Shown: positions 1 through 11,034, counted from the first letter of the stretch. The stretch is DNA of 64,000 nt from Pyrenula massariospora (GCA_021030905.1 JAGFMI010000002.1:2728001-2792000), one strand, 5' to 3'. Numbers and translations are program-made. The notes: generated by a model from the letters alone, not told the origin.

Positions 1-2
1 TA

Positions 3-2015
3 CCTCCCAATCGACCCACCATGAAGTCTAAAATGGGTACGGTGGACAGTATCGACCATCTCAGCAACAAGATACGCGAGCTGGAGATGAAGATCAAAGA
101 TGTCCGGGATCGCGTCGACAAGCGTGATGCCATGTCGTATGGCTTTGCGAGCTGGGAACAGATCGACCAGGCTCACGCTGTAGCATATGCCGCTCGAAAA
201 AAAAAACCTCAAGGCACAACCATTGAGTTGGCCCCGCGACCCAATGATTTGATCTGGGAGAACCTCGGTTTATCGTCCGCCGCTCGTCGTACCAAACGGA
301 TATGGATCAACATTTGGGTCGTGCTTCTGACCCTGATCTGGCTGCCGCTCAACGCCGGGATCGCGATCTTTCTTTCCAACTTGAGCAACCTTGGCCTTGT
401 CTGGAAGGGCTTCAACGACCAGTTGAAGAAGAACAAGGATCTGTGGGCCATTGTCCAGGGTATCGCAGCACCGGCCCTCACATCCCTCGTGTATCTTGTC
501 CTTCCCATGATCTTCCGGCGGCTCTCGATGCGCGCCGGCGACCAGACCAAGACCTCTCGAGAACGTCACGTCATCCACAATCTCTATGCGTTCTTCGTCT
601 TCAACAACCTTGTTATCTTCTCCATCTTCTCTGCGCTGTGGGGGTTTGTTGTGGCCGTGATCAACAAGAAGGACGAGGGCGTCTGGGATGCGGTCAAGGA
701 CGGTGATTTCTGGAAACGATTTATCACGTCACTCTGTACAGTCTCGCCGTTTTGGATCACTTGGCTGCTCCAGCGCAACCTCGGCGCCGCCACGGATCTG
801 GCGCAGCTCTTTCACCTGGTCCTAATCTGGTTTCGCCGGACCTTTATGAGCCCGACTCCTCGACAAAACATTCAGTGGACGGCTCCTCCACCATTTGAAT
901 ACGCCAGCTATTACAATTATTTCCTGTTCTATGCCACGGTCGCTCTCTGCTTTGCCACGTTACAGCCTATCGTTCTACCGGTGACCGCGGCCTACTTTGC
1001 GCTGGATTCATGGCTCAAGAAATATCTTCTTCTCTATGTGTTCATCACCAAGACCGAGTCGGGCGGCCAGTATTGGAGGGTATTGTTCAACCGTGTTGTA
1101 TTTGCCGCTGTTCTTGCCAACCTCACCGTCGCCTGCGTTGTGACAGCCCATGGTAAATGGATCATGGTGGCCGCCCTTGGACCTTTGCCTTTCTTAATGA
1201 TCGGGTTTAAATATTATTGCATGCGAGCTTTTGATGACGACCTTAACTTCTACGTTCGATCTGGCATGCGGGACATGGAGAACCTTCAGGCCCTTAAGAC
1301 CGGCGCCAAGACAGCTCAGCGCGTTGCCCACCGATTCGGCAATCCCGCGTTGTACAAGCCACTCATCACACCGATGGTCCACGCCAAAGCACAGCACCTC
1401 CTCGCTCAAGTATACAGCGGGCGCATGAGCGAGGATAATGGTCGCAACAGCTATTCCGAGTACGCCATGGACAACATGATCGCCTCGAAACCCGGCGCCA
1501 AAAAGGGGCCCGACGCACCTTTCGAGGTGGTGCCCGAATCACAGCTGGACTTTGCCTTTTTCAAGAACCGAGACGATTTCCGAGACGACACCGGAAGCAT
1601 CTCCGGACGCACAGACGATGCCATGACCATCCGGAGCAACACCCCAGCCGCCCCCTACATGGCGCGGCAGTGGTCGTCGTCACCCGGCAGCTCGCGAGAC
1701 GTGTCCCCGTCCCCCGATCGGGGCCGGCAAAAGCTATTCGAGCAAGACCCCGGCCTGCGAAACCATCCCGCGTTCCGGGACCACTCGGCCGTCTCGGGAC
1801 ACAGCGAGATGCGCGGCGGTTTGTCGACGCCGCGCTCCGAGGATCATGAGCGGTTGCTGGGGCACGCACAGGGAGCGCCGTACAGCGACAGTAGTGAACA
1901 GGTGGGCATGCAACGGTGGGACACGGGTTCCACGACGACGAACGGATTTGGCCGGGGAGAGCCAGACCCGAGGGACCCGACGAATTATGACTATTTCCGG
2001 AGAGGGAGGGTATGA
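3..2015 (+). CDS. OSCA/CSC1 (DUF221, RSN1-type) calcium-permeable channel, 5' end outside window
   Basis: This is the 3' part of a membrane protein gene. The frame is open from base 3 through the ATG at 21, so the true start and first membrane segments lie upstream of the window. From the ATG at 21 it gives 664 residues. The first 65 or so are charged and helical and end in the motif APRPNDLIWENLG, typical of the cytosolic PHM7_cyt domain. A set of hydrophobic segments follows (about residues 95-420), matching the RSN1_7TM pore domain. The last 200 residues are polar, rich in S, P, D and R, and look disordered. Family members are osmosensitive or mechanosensitive cation channels of the plasma membrane or ER. 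No intron is visible in the part seen. The family call is firm; the exact paralogue (Rsn1, Phm7 or Csc1 type) is not. Confidence 0.85.
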   Translation, partial: PPNRPTMKSKMGTVDSIDHLSNKIRELEMKIKDVRDRVDKRDAMSYGFASWEQIDQAHAVAYAARKKKPQGTTIELAPRPNDLIWENLGLSSAARRTKRIWINIWVVLLTLIWLPLNAGIAIFLSNLSNLGLVWKGFNDQLKKNKDLWAIVQGIAAPALTSLVYLVLPMIFRRLSMRAGDQTKTSRERHVIHNLYAFFVFNNLVIFSIFSALWGFVVAVINKKDEGVWDAVKDGDFWKRFITSLCTVSPFWITWLLQRNLGAATDLAQLFHLVLIWFRRTFMSPTPRQNIQWTAPPPFEYASYYNYFLFYATVALCFATLQPIVLPVTAAYFALDSWLKKYLLLYVFITKTESGGQYWRVLFNRVVFAAVLANLTVACVVTAHGKWIMVAALGPLPFLMIGFKYYCMRAFDDDLNFYVRSGMRDMENLQALKTGAKTAQRVAHRFGNPALYKPLITPMVHAKAQHLLAQVYSGRMSEDNGRNSYSEYAMDNMIASKPGAKKGPDAPFEVVPESQLDFAFFKNRDDFRDDTGSISGRTDDAMTIRSNTPAAPYMARQWSSSPGSSRDVSPSPDRGRQKLFEQDPGLRNHPAFRDHSAVSGHSEMRGGLSTPRSEDHERLLGHAQGAPYSDSSEQVGMQRWDTGSTTTNGFGRGEPDPRDPTNYDYFRRGRV

Positions 2016-2468
2016 AGACGAGAGGGATGGAGTGTGGCATGATGTGATGAACTTGGAAGATGCGAGAATCAATGTCGGCATTGGGCGGAGTTTTGATCTA
2101 TAGAGTGTGGAGGCAATCAGTGTGACTGTTGCCAGCTTGGGCTGAAATGTCCTTGAATTTCCCAAAGAGGAGAAGGATGGGTTTTTCATGGATCTATATA
2201 TCTTCATAATGGAAGTCGGCGCTTACACAGCGCGAATCTTGGTTAGAAGTCTGATTTAGGTTATTTCGATTTCAATTGTGTAAGATGTAGATGATGGGTT
2301 GTATGTGAGATATTTACTTTTGCTGCGGTGAAGACTCTTAATCCCGAAATAGGTCTAAATATCTAGACCTTATGTCAAGATGGCGCAACCCCTTAGCTTG
2401 CAACCATACACCCCCTATCTATCTATCTAAACACTCCCGCCTCCACACACCACCCACACCCTCCCCCC
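2016..2468. other. Convergent 3' intergenic region
   Basis: The 3' flanks of the channel gene (+) and the glutathione S-transferase gene (-) meet here. It is moderately AT-rich up to about 2440 and then C-rich, with a short (atct)n run near 2418-2430. I see no gene. Confidence 0.6.
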
Positions 2469-3413
2469 TCAATGCAGATCCGCATTCTTCATCCCATCCA
2501 CCCTCCCCCACATCCCCTTCACCATCTCCCTCATCTCCTTCTCCCCCCTGGTCCCCCCCTCGGGCACCCCCTTCGCCCTCCCCACCGCCCCTCTCCCCTC
2601 GATCCTCTCGCACCACCCCTTCACCCCGGGCCACGCGCCCAGCTCCAGCCCGAGGAACAGCGGCGCGGCCCGCACCCAGCTGAAGGACGCGATGTCGGCG
2701 ATGCTGTAGCGGTCCGCGACGAGGTAGGGGTGCGTCGCGAGGCGGGACTCGAGGACGGAGAAGAGGCGTGCCGTTTCGTCGGTGTAGCGCTTGATGCCGT
2801 AGTCGGAGCGGACGTTGGCCATGGCGCGGAAGTGGTTTGCTTGGCCTGGGTTTTTGGTCAGGGTGTGGGGTTTGAGGGATTGGGGGTGGGCAGATTTGTT
2901 GCTGGAGAGAGGGAGTAGGGATACGGAGGACGGTATAGAGAAGGGTACGTTAAGGTGAGAGAGTAGAAGAAACGACGAAAGATATCTTACCCTGCATCGG
3001 CCCCAACCCGCCCATCTGCCACATCAACCAACTCAAGCACTCGTAATACTCCTCCGTTCCCTTGGCAAAGCTTAGCTTCAGCTCCGGGTCATAGTAGTCC
3101 GTCAAATACCTATCTCATCTCAACTCGTCAGGGCCAACACATTCACTTCCACGAAGATGAAAAAATGGAATGAGATAGAAACGCACAGCATAATCGCCCC
3201 CGTCTCAAACACCCTCAGATCCCCATCCTTGAGCGCCGGGATCCGCCCGTTGGGGTTGATCTCGAGGAACCAGTCCTCCTTCTGCACGTTCTTGGTGATG
3301 TCGACCAGCACGGCCTTGTAGGGGAGGCCGAGCTCTTCGAGCACGATGGCGGGTTTCAGGCCGTTTGGGGTGCCGAAGGAGTAGTATGTGAGTTTGTTGT
3401 AGGGGGGTGCCAT
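2469..3413 (-). CDS. Glutathione S-transferase, Ure2p-like
   Basis: Three exons on the minus strand: 3413-3187, 3109-2991 and 2845-2469, giving 240 residues. Both introns (77 and 145 nt) have GT-AG ends and the phases agree. The N-terminal thioredoxin-fold domain (residues about 5-85) has the pattern [20 protein letters not shown] and NPNGRIPAL, followed by the F-E-T-GAI glutathione-binding stretch. The C-terminal helical domain carries [16 protein letters not shown], the usual GST C-terminal signature. The expected role is glutathione conjugation or peroxide reduction in the cytosol. The start is the ATG at 3413, which aligns with ordinary Ure2p-type GSTs. The frame stays open upstream to paired ATGs at 3659 and 3656, which would add an 82-residue S/R-rich extension resembling a mitochondrial presequence. 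A splice-like CTAACAG lies between the two starts, so a 5'UTR intron is the other reading. Confidence 0.88.
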
Positions 3414-4220
3414 GGTTGGGCTGGTGGGTTTTTGGACTTTGTTGTTGGGTTCTGATCCTGTTAGGGGGGAGACGATTGATAGATTTGAACGTTGATGTCG
3501 CAACGCGAGAGAAATGGTCTGAGGTGAGAAGCGCGAGGTGGAGTTGGATACAGCAGAACAACTCGGGACCGCGTTCGATCGAAAAAGACCTCCACCGCTG
3601 CTAAATAACCTGGACGGAACGGACGAAACGGCTGCCTTCCGGATACCTCTCTGCATCATACCCCGCGCAGACGCATGATGAGTGCAAGGAGCTATCTCAG
3701 GTACGACGTCAAACAAACTTGGCTTACTTGAAGAAGGTAACGATAGTCGACGTGTATTAGTAAGCAACGACCTTTGGATATGCTTGTGTAATTACAAGAA
3801 GGTTGCACTGAATCCGAACCGGAAAAAGGGTAGATGTTACTTCCGGGCGTGGTTCTATAGATGATGAGCGGACGAAAACGCCCGTGAGGCTCATGGAAAG
3901 TTGCCTTATCTGACGTGGACAAAGGGATCAACGACTGTCACGGTAGGGTTCGGAGTTCGCAAGCATCCGCATGTACCTATCCATTCCGTGTTTGCTATCA
4001 TACACTATACAAGACCGACCGAGAGCCAAGCATTAATGACATACCAAACGGTGGAAGCTTTTCATAGCCAAACATATTCCCAAAGACCCTCCAATGCTGG
4101 CCACCCACAGTCTCCAGTTCAGTCCGTTGCCTTCATCAATTGTGCGACCTTGACGGTAGCCTGCAGTTCGCGCCTCGTCCGCGCCGTCCCGATCGATGAC
4201 CCTACCATCACATTGACCGA
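3414..4220. other. Intergenic, promoter side of the GST gene
   Basis: This region holds the 5' flank of the GST gene, including the possible extended first exon up to 3659, and the 3' flank of the TUDOR protein gene. I see no independent gene. Confidence 0.5.
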
Positions 4221-4986
4221 CTAAGCACGGCTCCTCGTCCGACTTCCAATCCCCTCCGTGCTCCTCGGCTTCCTCTCCTTCTGTGCTTTGGGCACCAAAT
4301 CCCCCTTCTTCGGCCGCCCGGGACCCTTCTTCTTGGGCGCTTCGCCATTCGCGTCAACCGCGGGCTCCTCCTTCTTCTTCGCTGCGGTCGCCGGCGTCGC
4401 GCTCTTGGCCTTCTTGGGGGCCTTCTTGGGCTTCTCCTCGCCGCCCTCTTTGGCCGGTTCCTCGGCGGCGCGTTTCTTCCCGTTGGCGCCATCCCCCTCC
4501 CCTCCTTTCTCTGCTTCTGCCTCGTCAGCCTTCTTCGGCGGCATAGGGCTCTTGCTCTTCCTACTGGCTTTCCCTCCCTTCTTCTCCTCGACCTCCAGCT
4601 CGCTCGCCTTTTTCACGACGTCGTTGCCCTCGCGCCCGACGTGTATAGCTGGATTTTCAGGGTCGGCATTCTTCTTGATGGTGTTGCCCCGTTTTGACTG
4701 GATGGCCAGGTCACCTTCAGTGGCTTTGTTGACGACTTCGCCGTCGGGTTGGCCGGAGCCCCAGGACCAGGAAACTCTGTTGGGGGGAGGGCAAGTTAGT
4801 GGGGTCGAGCATTGGGTTTACGGGGAAGAAGAAGAAGAAGCTTTTGTGATCAGAGAGCACGTGAAGCGGAGAGTTTAGGGCTCGCACAAGCGGGGAGGTT
4901 CGCTGGTTTAGCAGGTGTTCTGTTAGGCAGTGTAGACGAAAAAGACCGACTTACTTGTCGCCCTTCTCGATTTCTTCTCCGGGCAT
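4221..4986 (-). CDS. Hypervirulence-associated TUDOR-domain protein with AT-hook-like tail
   Basis: Two exons, 4986-4955 and 4776-4221, encode 195 residues. The intron of 178 nt is long for this window. The start MPGEEIEKGDK joined to VSWSWGSGQPDGEVV, and the later IQSKRGNTIKKNADP and PAIHVGREGNDVVKKASEL, match the DUF2945 / hypervirulence-associated TUDOR family over residues 1-75. The remainder is a lysine-, alanine- and proline-rich tail with KK repeats and the AT-hook-like core PGRPKKGD near residue 170. This suggests a small nuclear or chromatin protein. The first exon has only 32 coding bases, so start-based gene calls could miss it. The fungal family member studied in Cryptococcus (HVA1) is linked to virulence. 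No such role can be read from this sequence. Confidence 0.8.
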
Positions 4987-5804
4987 CTTGTTAAAAGGCC
5001 AATAGACGTTTGACTAAGCCATTTATGAGTTCTCCAAGTTAAAGTAAGGTGCGAGCTTGATGTAGTGCTCGCGACATGATGCGACTCACAAAGCGGATGT
5101 AGACGAGACGACGCGCTCGATGACGTAACCAAAAACTTTTGGAGCGCGAAAAAACGTGCAAAAGCTGGAGAGAGCAGTCGCGAACAGAATGCGACTCGGA
5201 AAAGATAGAAATGAAAGGAAAAGGATGGGGGATGGAATTTCGACGGCAAGCAGATGGGAGGAGGTCAGGTCCGGCCAGGTCAGATCGGAAGTCGAGTCGA
5301 GGTCGTCTCCATCCAATCGAGTGGCGCAAAGCTGCAGCAGGGGGGCTACTAAGGGGAAGAGATGGCGCTAGTGCCGGATTGGGTCGACGATGGCTTGCCG
5401 ACTGGATCCATGCAATATCAGAAAGAGAGGAGGTTGGGGTGTTGGGCCAGGGTGGGTGGTGTATACGAGACAAATCACATCTTGCACATTTGTGACCGGC
5501 GTCAAGGATGTCCCTTCGGACTTCGATGGAGAGACAATTAAATAGCCGACACTTATGCAACGTCTACTATTTAACAAAAAATGTACCGACAGGAGCCCTA
5601 GTCGACATCGTCTTCTGACCAAAGCAGCTGATGTTCAATGACGACCGCGTATCCGTATGTACATCTTGCCATTTCTGAACCTATGAGATGCGCAACAATC
5701 CCTGCGTCAAAATGACTGTCCATCTAGAAAGACTGTCCATCAAATCCGTAACCTTGAATCGACTCTTCATCATAACACAGGTCCTTTATCAAACACAGGC
5801 TCTC
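4987..5804. other. Intergenic, divergent from TUDOR gene, 3' of MFS
   Basis: This is the promoter side of the TUDOR protein gene (minus strand) and the 3' flank of the 14-TM MFS gene. It has mixed composition with several overlapping open frames, none with fungal-gene features. I see no gene. Confidence 0.5.
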
Positions 5805-7601
5805 TTAACTCTCTCGTTCGTATTCGCTGCTCTTCTTCGTCCCTTCTTCTTCAATGCATGCGCAACATCCTATCTTCTCTAGTACCTTTACCACGAGAAT
5901 CCCCAGCCCGACTATTGCTGCCATCCCTGCGCAGACTACCGACACTATTTGTGAGGCTTTGGCTCCTTCAGCATACGCGTTCAAGACTTCTTCTGCTACG
6001 GCTGGATCTGTGTACTTGTCCTTCAGTTGTGTGGCACCGGCCCGTATGATATTCTGAATGTGTACTGCTGGATTGTCATGTGTTAATGTCTTGACTAACT
6101 TGTTCATAAACGCAGTCTGACCAGCCATGACAAAGAGGGCGGCCCCTAGATGTTCGGCAATCAGCGTCATATTGGTGATCGTCGGGACGTGGGAGACATC
6201 CTCGACTTGAGCTTGGTTGTGAAGAAGAGGAACATGCAAGGCAAGCCCTATGCCGATGCCGGCGAGTGCCTCGTAGGCAATCCATTCGCCTGTAAAGGTC
6301 CCCGCATCAATTGTAAGAATCAACAGTGTGCCGGCGAGAATAGAAAGAGGGGCCAGAGTGAGGAAGGGGAGATGGTTCCCGTAAAACGAGATCAGAGAGT
6401 TGGCGATCAGTGTAGCGATGGACATGCTGATCAAGAGTGGCAGGAGTTGCAGACCACTGCGAGTGGCCGAAACAGCGTCGGCGGATTGGTATCGAATTGG
6501 GAGGAAGTAAAGCAGGGAAAAGTATGACCCGGCAAGAAAGAAGACACACAGCAAATTCGCCATTGTTTGACCTCTTAAGAGCAGATTCAGGCGCAACATG
6601 GCCCGATCCTTCATCATCCACTCGATCGCGGTGAAGAAGAAGAAGAGGCCGACCGCGAATCCCATCACAAGGAAAGCAATTCCTTCTGACTGCCACGAAT
6701 GTGTCACACCTCCCCAGCGCATGGCAAACAAGTAGCACACCAAGGCGGACAGCATGACAAGGGTTCCAAAGGGATCGAGCTCAAAGAATCTCTGCTTCCA
6801 GGTGGCATTTTCAGGAATTGACCGACCAGTGTTGTTGAGGAATATCAGAACAAGGATAGAGGCCAACACGCCAATCGGCAGATCGAGAAAGAAACACCAT
6901 CTCCAAGAGCTGTAGTCGGAACTCAGACCGCCCAGCACGGGACCTAACACAGTTGCCATCCCGTACACGCCTCCCATGATCCGGGAGTAGGTCGCTCGAC
7001 ATGATATCGGAGCGATGTGAGCAAGAATGGTGAATGTGCCGTTCAAGATTCCAGCTCGCCCGATCCCCGCGAGACCGCGGCCGATGAGGAGAACAGTGCT
7101 GTTCTGGGCTACACCACAGACGAGACTACCAATCTCGAAGATCGCAAAAGCCGTAACGAACACCCCCTTGGTTCGGAAGCGTTGGTAAAGCGCTCCCCAC
7201 GCATGTTGGAAGGCAGCATTGGTCATGAAATAGACACTGCCATACCATCCGATCTGGTCAAGGCTGCCGAATTCATCGCTGATTTTGGGGATGGCAGTGG
7301 AGATGATGGTAAGGTCCAGAGCACAGACGAAGGTGCTAAGCAAGAGCGCGACCACAATCACAACCAATCTAAAGCCACGCAGTCGATACTCGTAGACGCC
7401 GACAAAAAGATCGTTCTTCGCAATGTTAATCTGCTTCTTTTCCCCCTTAGCAATGTCAATCTGCTTCTTTACATCCTCACAGGTTTCATCACAGACCCCA
7501 TCCTCTGCGAATCTGACTTTCTTTTTGATGGCACCGCAGGAATTGCTGATGTTCGGCATCTCTAAGGCAAGTTCTGCGCCAGGCGCCGTCTCCTTCGACA
7601 T
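5805..7601 (-). CDS. MFS multidrug transporter, DHA2 (14-TM) type
   Basis: A single exon of 598 residues. About residues 80-575 form the membrane domain with roughly 14 hydrophobic segments. The first segment carries the drug-antiporter sequence LDLTIISTAIPKISDEF, and motif C appears as GGVYGMATVLGPVLGG. The family exports drugs, toxins or siderophores across the plasma membrane by proton antiport. The cytosolic N-terminus contains an imperfect tandem repeat, KKQIDIAKGE followed by KKQINIAKND (encoded at about 7420-7470). The C-terminal tail is acidic after a CCAC cysteine cluster. The ATG at 7601 is the first in frame and leaves a normal cytosolic N-terminus. Neighbours are housekeeping genes, so the substrate cannot be guessed from context. 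Confidence 0.88.
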   Translation of the reverse strand: MSKETAPGAELALEMPNISNSCGAIKKKVRFAEDGVCDETCEDVKKQIDIAKGEKKQINIAKNDLFVGVYEYRLRGFRLVVIVVALLLSTFVCALDLTIISTAIPKISDEFGSLDQIGWYGSVYFMTNAAFQHAWGALYQRFRTKGVFVTAFAIFEIGSLVCGVAQNSTVLLIGRGLAGIGRAGILNGTFTILAHIAPISCRATYSRIMGGVYGMATVLGPVLGGLSSDYSSWRWCFFLDLPIGVLASILVLIFLNNTGRSIPENATWKQRFFELDPFGTLVMLSALVCYLFAMRWGGVTHSWQSEGIAFLVMGFAVGLFFFFTAIEWMMKDRAMLRLNLLLRGQTMANLLCVFFLAGSYFSLLYFLPIRYQSADAVSATRSGLQLLPLLISMSIATLIANSLISFYGNHLPFLTLAPLSILAGTLLILTIDAGTFTGEWIAYEALAGIGIGLALHVPLLHNQAQVEDVSHVPTITNMTLIAEHLGAALFVMAGQTAFMNKLVKTLTHDNPAVHIQNIIRAGATQLKDKYTDPAVAEEVLNAYAEGAKASQIVSVVCAGMAAIVGLGILVVKVLEKIGCCACIEEEGTKKSSEYERES

Positions 7602-8210
7602 CTTCCTCCGATGCCTGGTGGAAATTCAACATCCAGCACCAGGACTGAGCAGTCATTCATACAATGAACATGAGAAGACGAAGAGAAAAATGAGCGATTG
7701 ATGCTGGGACCCGCCCCTTCCTTTGCCGCTGAGCCCATAAAATCGCTGCCACCTTGACCGGCACAGCAGAAGGGACGACGTCGTCATCGACGGCAAGGTG
7801 CCAGCGAATTATTGACTCGTTCGACAGCAACGGGTGAATGACGAAAGAAATTGTGTCTCCGCGTCTCACATTGTACGATGCAGGCCTCCAGAGGTGCACA
7901 AAGTGCACGTTGCCAGGCTCGGGAGCAGAACAGCAAGACAATGTGTAGAAGAGACATTGAATGTACGAACTTTTGCATTAGAAGTTTATCTTGCAAACTC
8001 GATTAGAAGGATTCAAGTCATTAGAGAAGCGCTCTTAAACACTGAGTGGATCTGGAGAGGCTGTTTTTTAAAATGTTTGTGAGCTCGAGCTCTTCTTGTT
8101 ATTTATAGATCTCAAAAAAGTATTTTCCTTTTTCATTAACGTATACATCGTAACCCACCGCTCAGTGTCGCCCAACAAGAACGCGAAATCGAGGATAGCA
8201 AAATTTGAGC
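7602..8210. other. Intergenic, promoter of MFS and 3' flank of phosphoglucomutase
   Basis: No gene seen. An AT-rich stretch lies at about 8060-8150. Confidence 0.5.
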
Positions 8211-9980
8211 TTAGGTCTTCACGTCCGGTTCCGTCCTACCGATAAACTTCTGTAGCTGGAGCAAATCCACTGCCAGGGCAACAGGCTCCTTGAGGTAATC
8301 CTGTGCGTCCAAGCCGAACGTAGATTGATCCGCCTCGTGCTTCTCCACGTACAGACGGATGGTAGCGCCGCTGCTACCCGTTCCCGACAGCCGGACCACG
8401 ACCCGAGAGCCATCGTCAAACTTGAAGTAGATGCCTTGATTCTTCGACACCGAGCCGTCCAGGTCCGTGTATGCAAAGTCGCCCGCATCGACAACTTTGC
8501 GGCCGGAGATGGTGGAGCCCACAAAATTGTCCTTCTTGGGAGGTGTGATAAGGGTCGTAAGATGCTTGACCATGTCGTTGGCACCTTCACCGCTCACACC
8601 CTCGTAATCGTAGCGAGTGAAGAACGTCCGGCCGTACGTACTCCAGAACTGGTTCTGGATCTCACCGATAGAGGGCAGCTTGCCAGTGTCTTTTCCAACA
8701 CCGGCAATGATGTTCAGCCAGGCGACAATGGCCCAGAGCCCATCCTTTTCGCGGATGTGGTTGCTACCAGTGCCAAAGGACTCCTCTCCACAGATCGACA
8801 TTTTGTTGGTATCAAACAGGGCGCAGAAGAACTTCCAGCCGGTCGGCACCTCGTAGTTCGACAATCCTTGCTTTTTGGCTACCAGGTCGACGGCGCCAGA
8901 TGTGGGCATTGAACGGGCAAGACCGTAAACTCCTTGCTTTTGGAAATAAGGGATATACTTCTTGGCGTAGTGAGCAATGATGGCTAGCGAGTCTCCGGGG
9001 GAAACAAAAGTCTTTGCACCGTAGATCATGTTCCGGTCGCCGTCGCCGTCAGAGGCAGCTCCAAAGTGAATACCGTTCTTGTCAACCGCGTCGACGAGGG
9101 AGTGGGCATAGGTCAGATTAGGGTCGGGATGCCCACCGTTAAAGTCAGGCGAGGGGACGCAGTTTTGGGTCGAGGATTCGGGTAGGCCCAGCTCCTTCTG
9201 GAAGATAGCAATGCCATAAGGACCAGTGACACCGGAAAGGGCATCGAACAGGACCTTGAAGTTCTTGTTCTCGGCGAAGAAGGAGCGGATAAGGTCAAAG
9301 TCGAAAATGGACTTGAGCATGTCCATGTAATCTTCTACGGAATCGATGATTTGGACCTCCAGGGGGCCGTAAGTCTTTGTGCCGATGCTGGAGAGGTCGA
9401 CATCGGGAACTTCGGCAATCTTGTAGGAGATGAGGGTCTTTGATTTTTCAAAGATCTTGTTAGTGACGGATTCCGGGGCGGGGCCACCATTTGACAGATT
9501 GTATTTCATCCCAAAGTCGGCGTTAGGACCTGATCCGAAATTAGCTCAGTTCACAAATGTATAGCTGATTCTTACCTCCTGGGTTGTGGCTCGCAGTCAG
9601 AAGGATACCACCGGTCACCTTGTATTTCCTGATAACGTGGCTGGCCGCCGGTGTGCTGAGAATACCATCCTGGCCAATGATAAGCTTCTTCACCCCATAG
9701 GCCGCTCCGATCTTTGCGATCAATTGAACGACTTCTGGGTTGTAGAAGCGGCCATCTCCACCGATGACGAGGGTCGAGCCTTCGGCCCCTTCAGGGATGG
9801 AGAGGAGGATCGAGGTGATGAACGACTCGCTATAGTGAGGCTGCTGGAAGACGGTGACCTTTTTGCGGAGGCCGGAGCTGGAGAGCTCTCAGTCAAATGT
9901 GCCTGGATTGCGGGGCAGCAAACTCACGTTCCGGGCTTCTGGTCCGTAAAGGGCTTGATTGAAATTTCTTTGACGCTCAT
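8211..9980 (-). CDS. pgm: Phosphoglucomutase
   Basis: Three exons, 9980-9928, 9877-9576 and 9529-8211, give 557 residues, the usual length for fungal and animal PGM. The introns are 50 and 46 nt. The enzyme interconverts glucose 1-phosphate and glucose 6-phosphate in the cytosol, linking glycolysis with UDP-glucose, glycogen and trehalose synthesis. The phosphoserine loop TASHNPGG (Ser about 114) spans the exon 2/3 junction. The metal loop is SDGDGDRN, the sugar-binding loop contains [18 protein letters not shown], and the C-terminal phosphate-binding part reads [14 protein letters not shown]. All catalytic motifs are present. The first exon is short ([11 protein letters not shown]). The gene lies just downstream of the oligoribonuclease gene on the same strand. 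Confidence 0.96.
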
Positions 9981-10389
9981 GTTTAGATGAAATATGATTC
10001 GAGATCAATGGAGTGTCCTGAGGCGTTCTACAATTGTGGTCTGCCAGGAAACCGCAGGAAGGGTAGGGAGTTTTTGTGTCTTTCGTATCGCACCGAATGT
10101 TTTCGTGGTGGGGGGAATGACGGAGGCGGTTGGGGGAGCTCCCGCGCGAAAAATTTCAATGACCAGGGGCACAGCACAGGGTTCCAACCTCATCCACTTT
10201 AGGGTTCGAGGCTTGAGCACATGGGATGGTTCCTAGCCTCTCGACGAAAACCATCCTCCGTCTTGGTACGAGAGTCTGTCGAGGCTGGAGATCGTTCAAG
10301 CCCCCGTCCTTGGCATCAAACTGCTCTCAACCGCTCCTCCCCCGGCCCCCCAGCCATTTACCTTCTTCCCTACACTTCTGTCAAAGACT
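9981..10389. promoter_or_regulatory. Promoter region of phosphoglucomutase
   Basis: These 409 bp separate the phosphoglucomutase start from the oligoribonuclease stop (both minus strand), so they should carry the PGM promoter. No specific site is recognised. Confidence 0.4.
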
Positions 10390-11034
10390 CTAGACTATCG
10401 ACGCCTTCTCAATCAATTTCTGGTAGAACCGCGCCTCTTCGATACTCTCCAAGATGTCTTCTCTGGCCGTATGCGCATTCTTCTTCACCGGTATTCTGTA
10501 GATCACTTCCGGGGGCGCCCAACGACGAACACCCTCCTTCCATGCGCTGCAATCCATGATTCGATAGTGCAGCCAGCCCAGCACACCGACCTCTCCCCAT
10601 GCGCCCTGACTCAGGAACGCTTTATCGACATGCACGCTGTTTCCCGCTAAGAGCGCCCTGCCCGATTGTGGTACATGTTTCTTGATGTACGCCAGCAGTC
10701 CATTGGCCGCCTCGCGGGCGCTGGTTCGAGATTTCAGACAAGCGGCTGTCAGTCCCGAGGCGCCGTGGTGCTCGATGCACCATTCGCTCATACGAGAAAG
10801 GGTTCGTTGGTCGTGGAAGATGGTAGCTTCGTAGCCAGTAGTGTCGAGCAGATTGAGGGCGTGGTCGGTGACAAAGCAGGCTACCGAGAGAATTGTGTCG
10901 TGAACCGGATCCAGACCGGTCATCTAGATAGAATTTCATGTTCAACGTCTAGTCTGGATGACGTTTTTGGTGATTATGGGCCTCACCTCGCAGTCTATCC
11001 ATACCAACGGATCTCTCGATGTTGTGACTGCCAT
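10390..11034 (-). CDS. Oligoribonuclease (REX2-type DEDDh 3'-5' exonuclease)
   Basis: Two exons, 11034-10987 and 10923-10390, with a 63-nt intron, encode 193 residues. The join gives LVWIDCEMTGLDPVHDTI, the ExoI motif of the DEDDh family (catalytic D and E). ExoII lies in LLAGNSVHVDKAFL and ExoIII in HTAREDILESIEEARFYQ (H and D). Oligoribonucleases degrade RNA fragments of two to five nucleotides; yeast Rex2 acts in mitochondria and in RNA maturation. The first exon is only 16 codons. The frame is open upstream of 11034 but has no further ATG, so a longer targeted form would need an unseen upstream exon. Confidence 0.93.

Noticed and set aside
5039-5560. Long minus-strand frame upstream of the TUDOR gene
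   Set aside because: Composition is promoter-like, with no conserved motif; it is simply open because stops are scarce.
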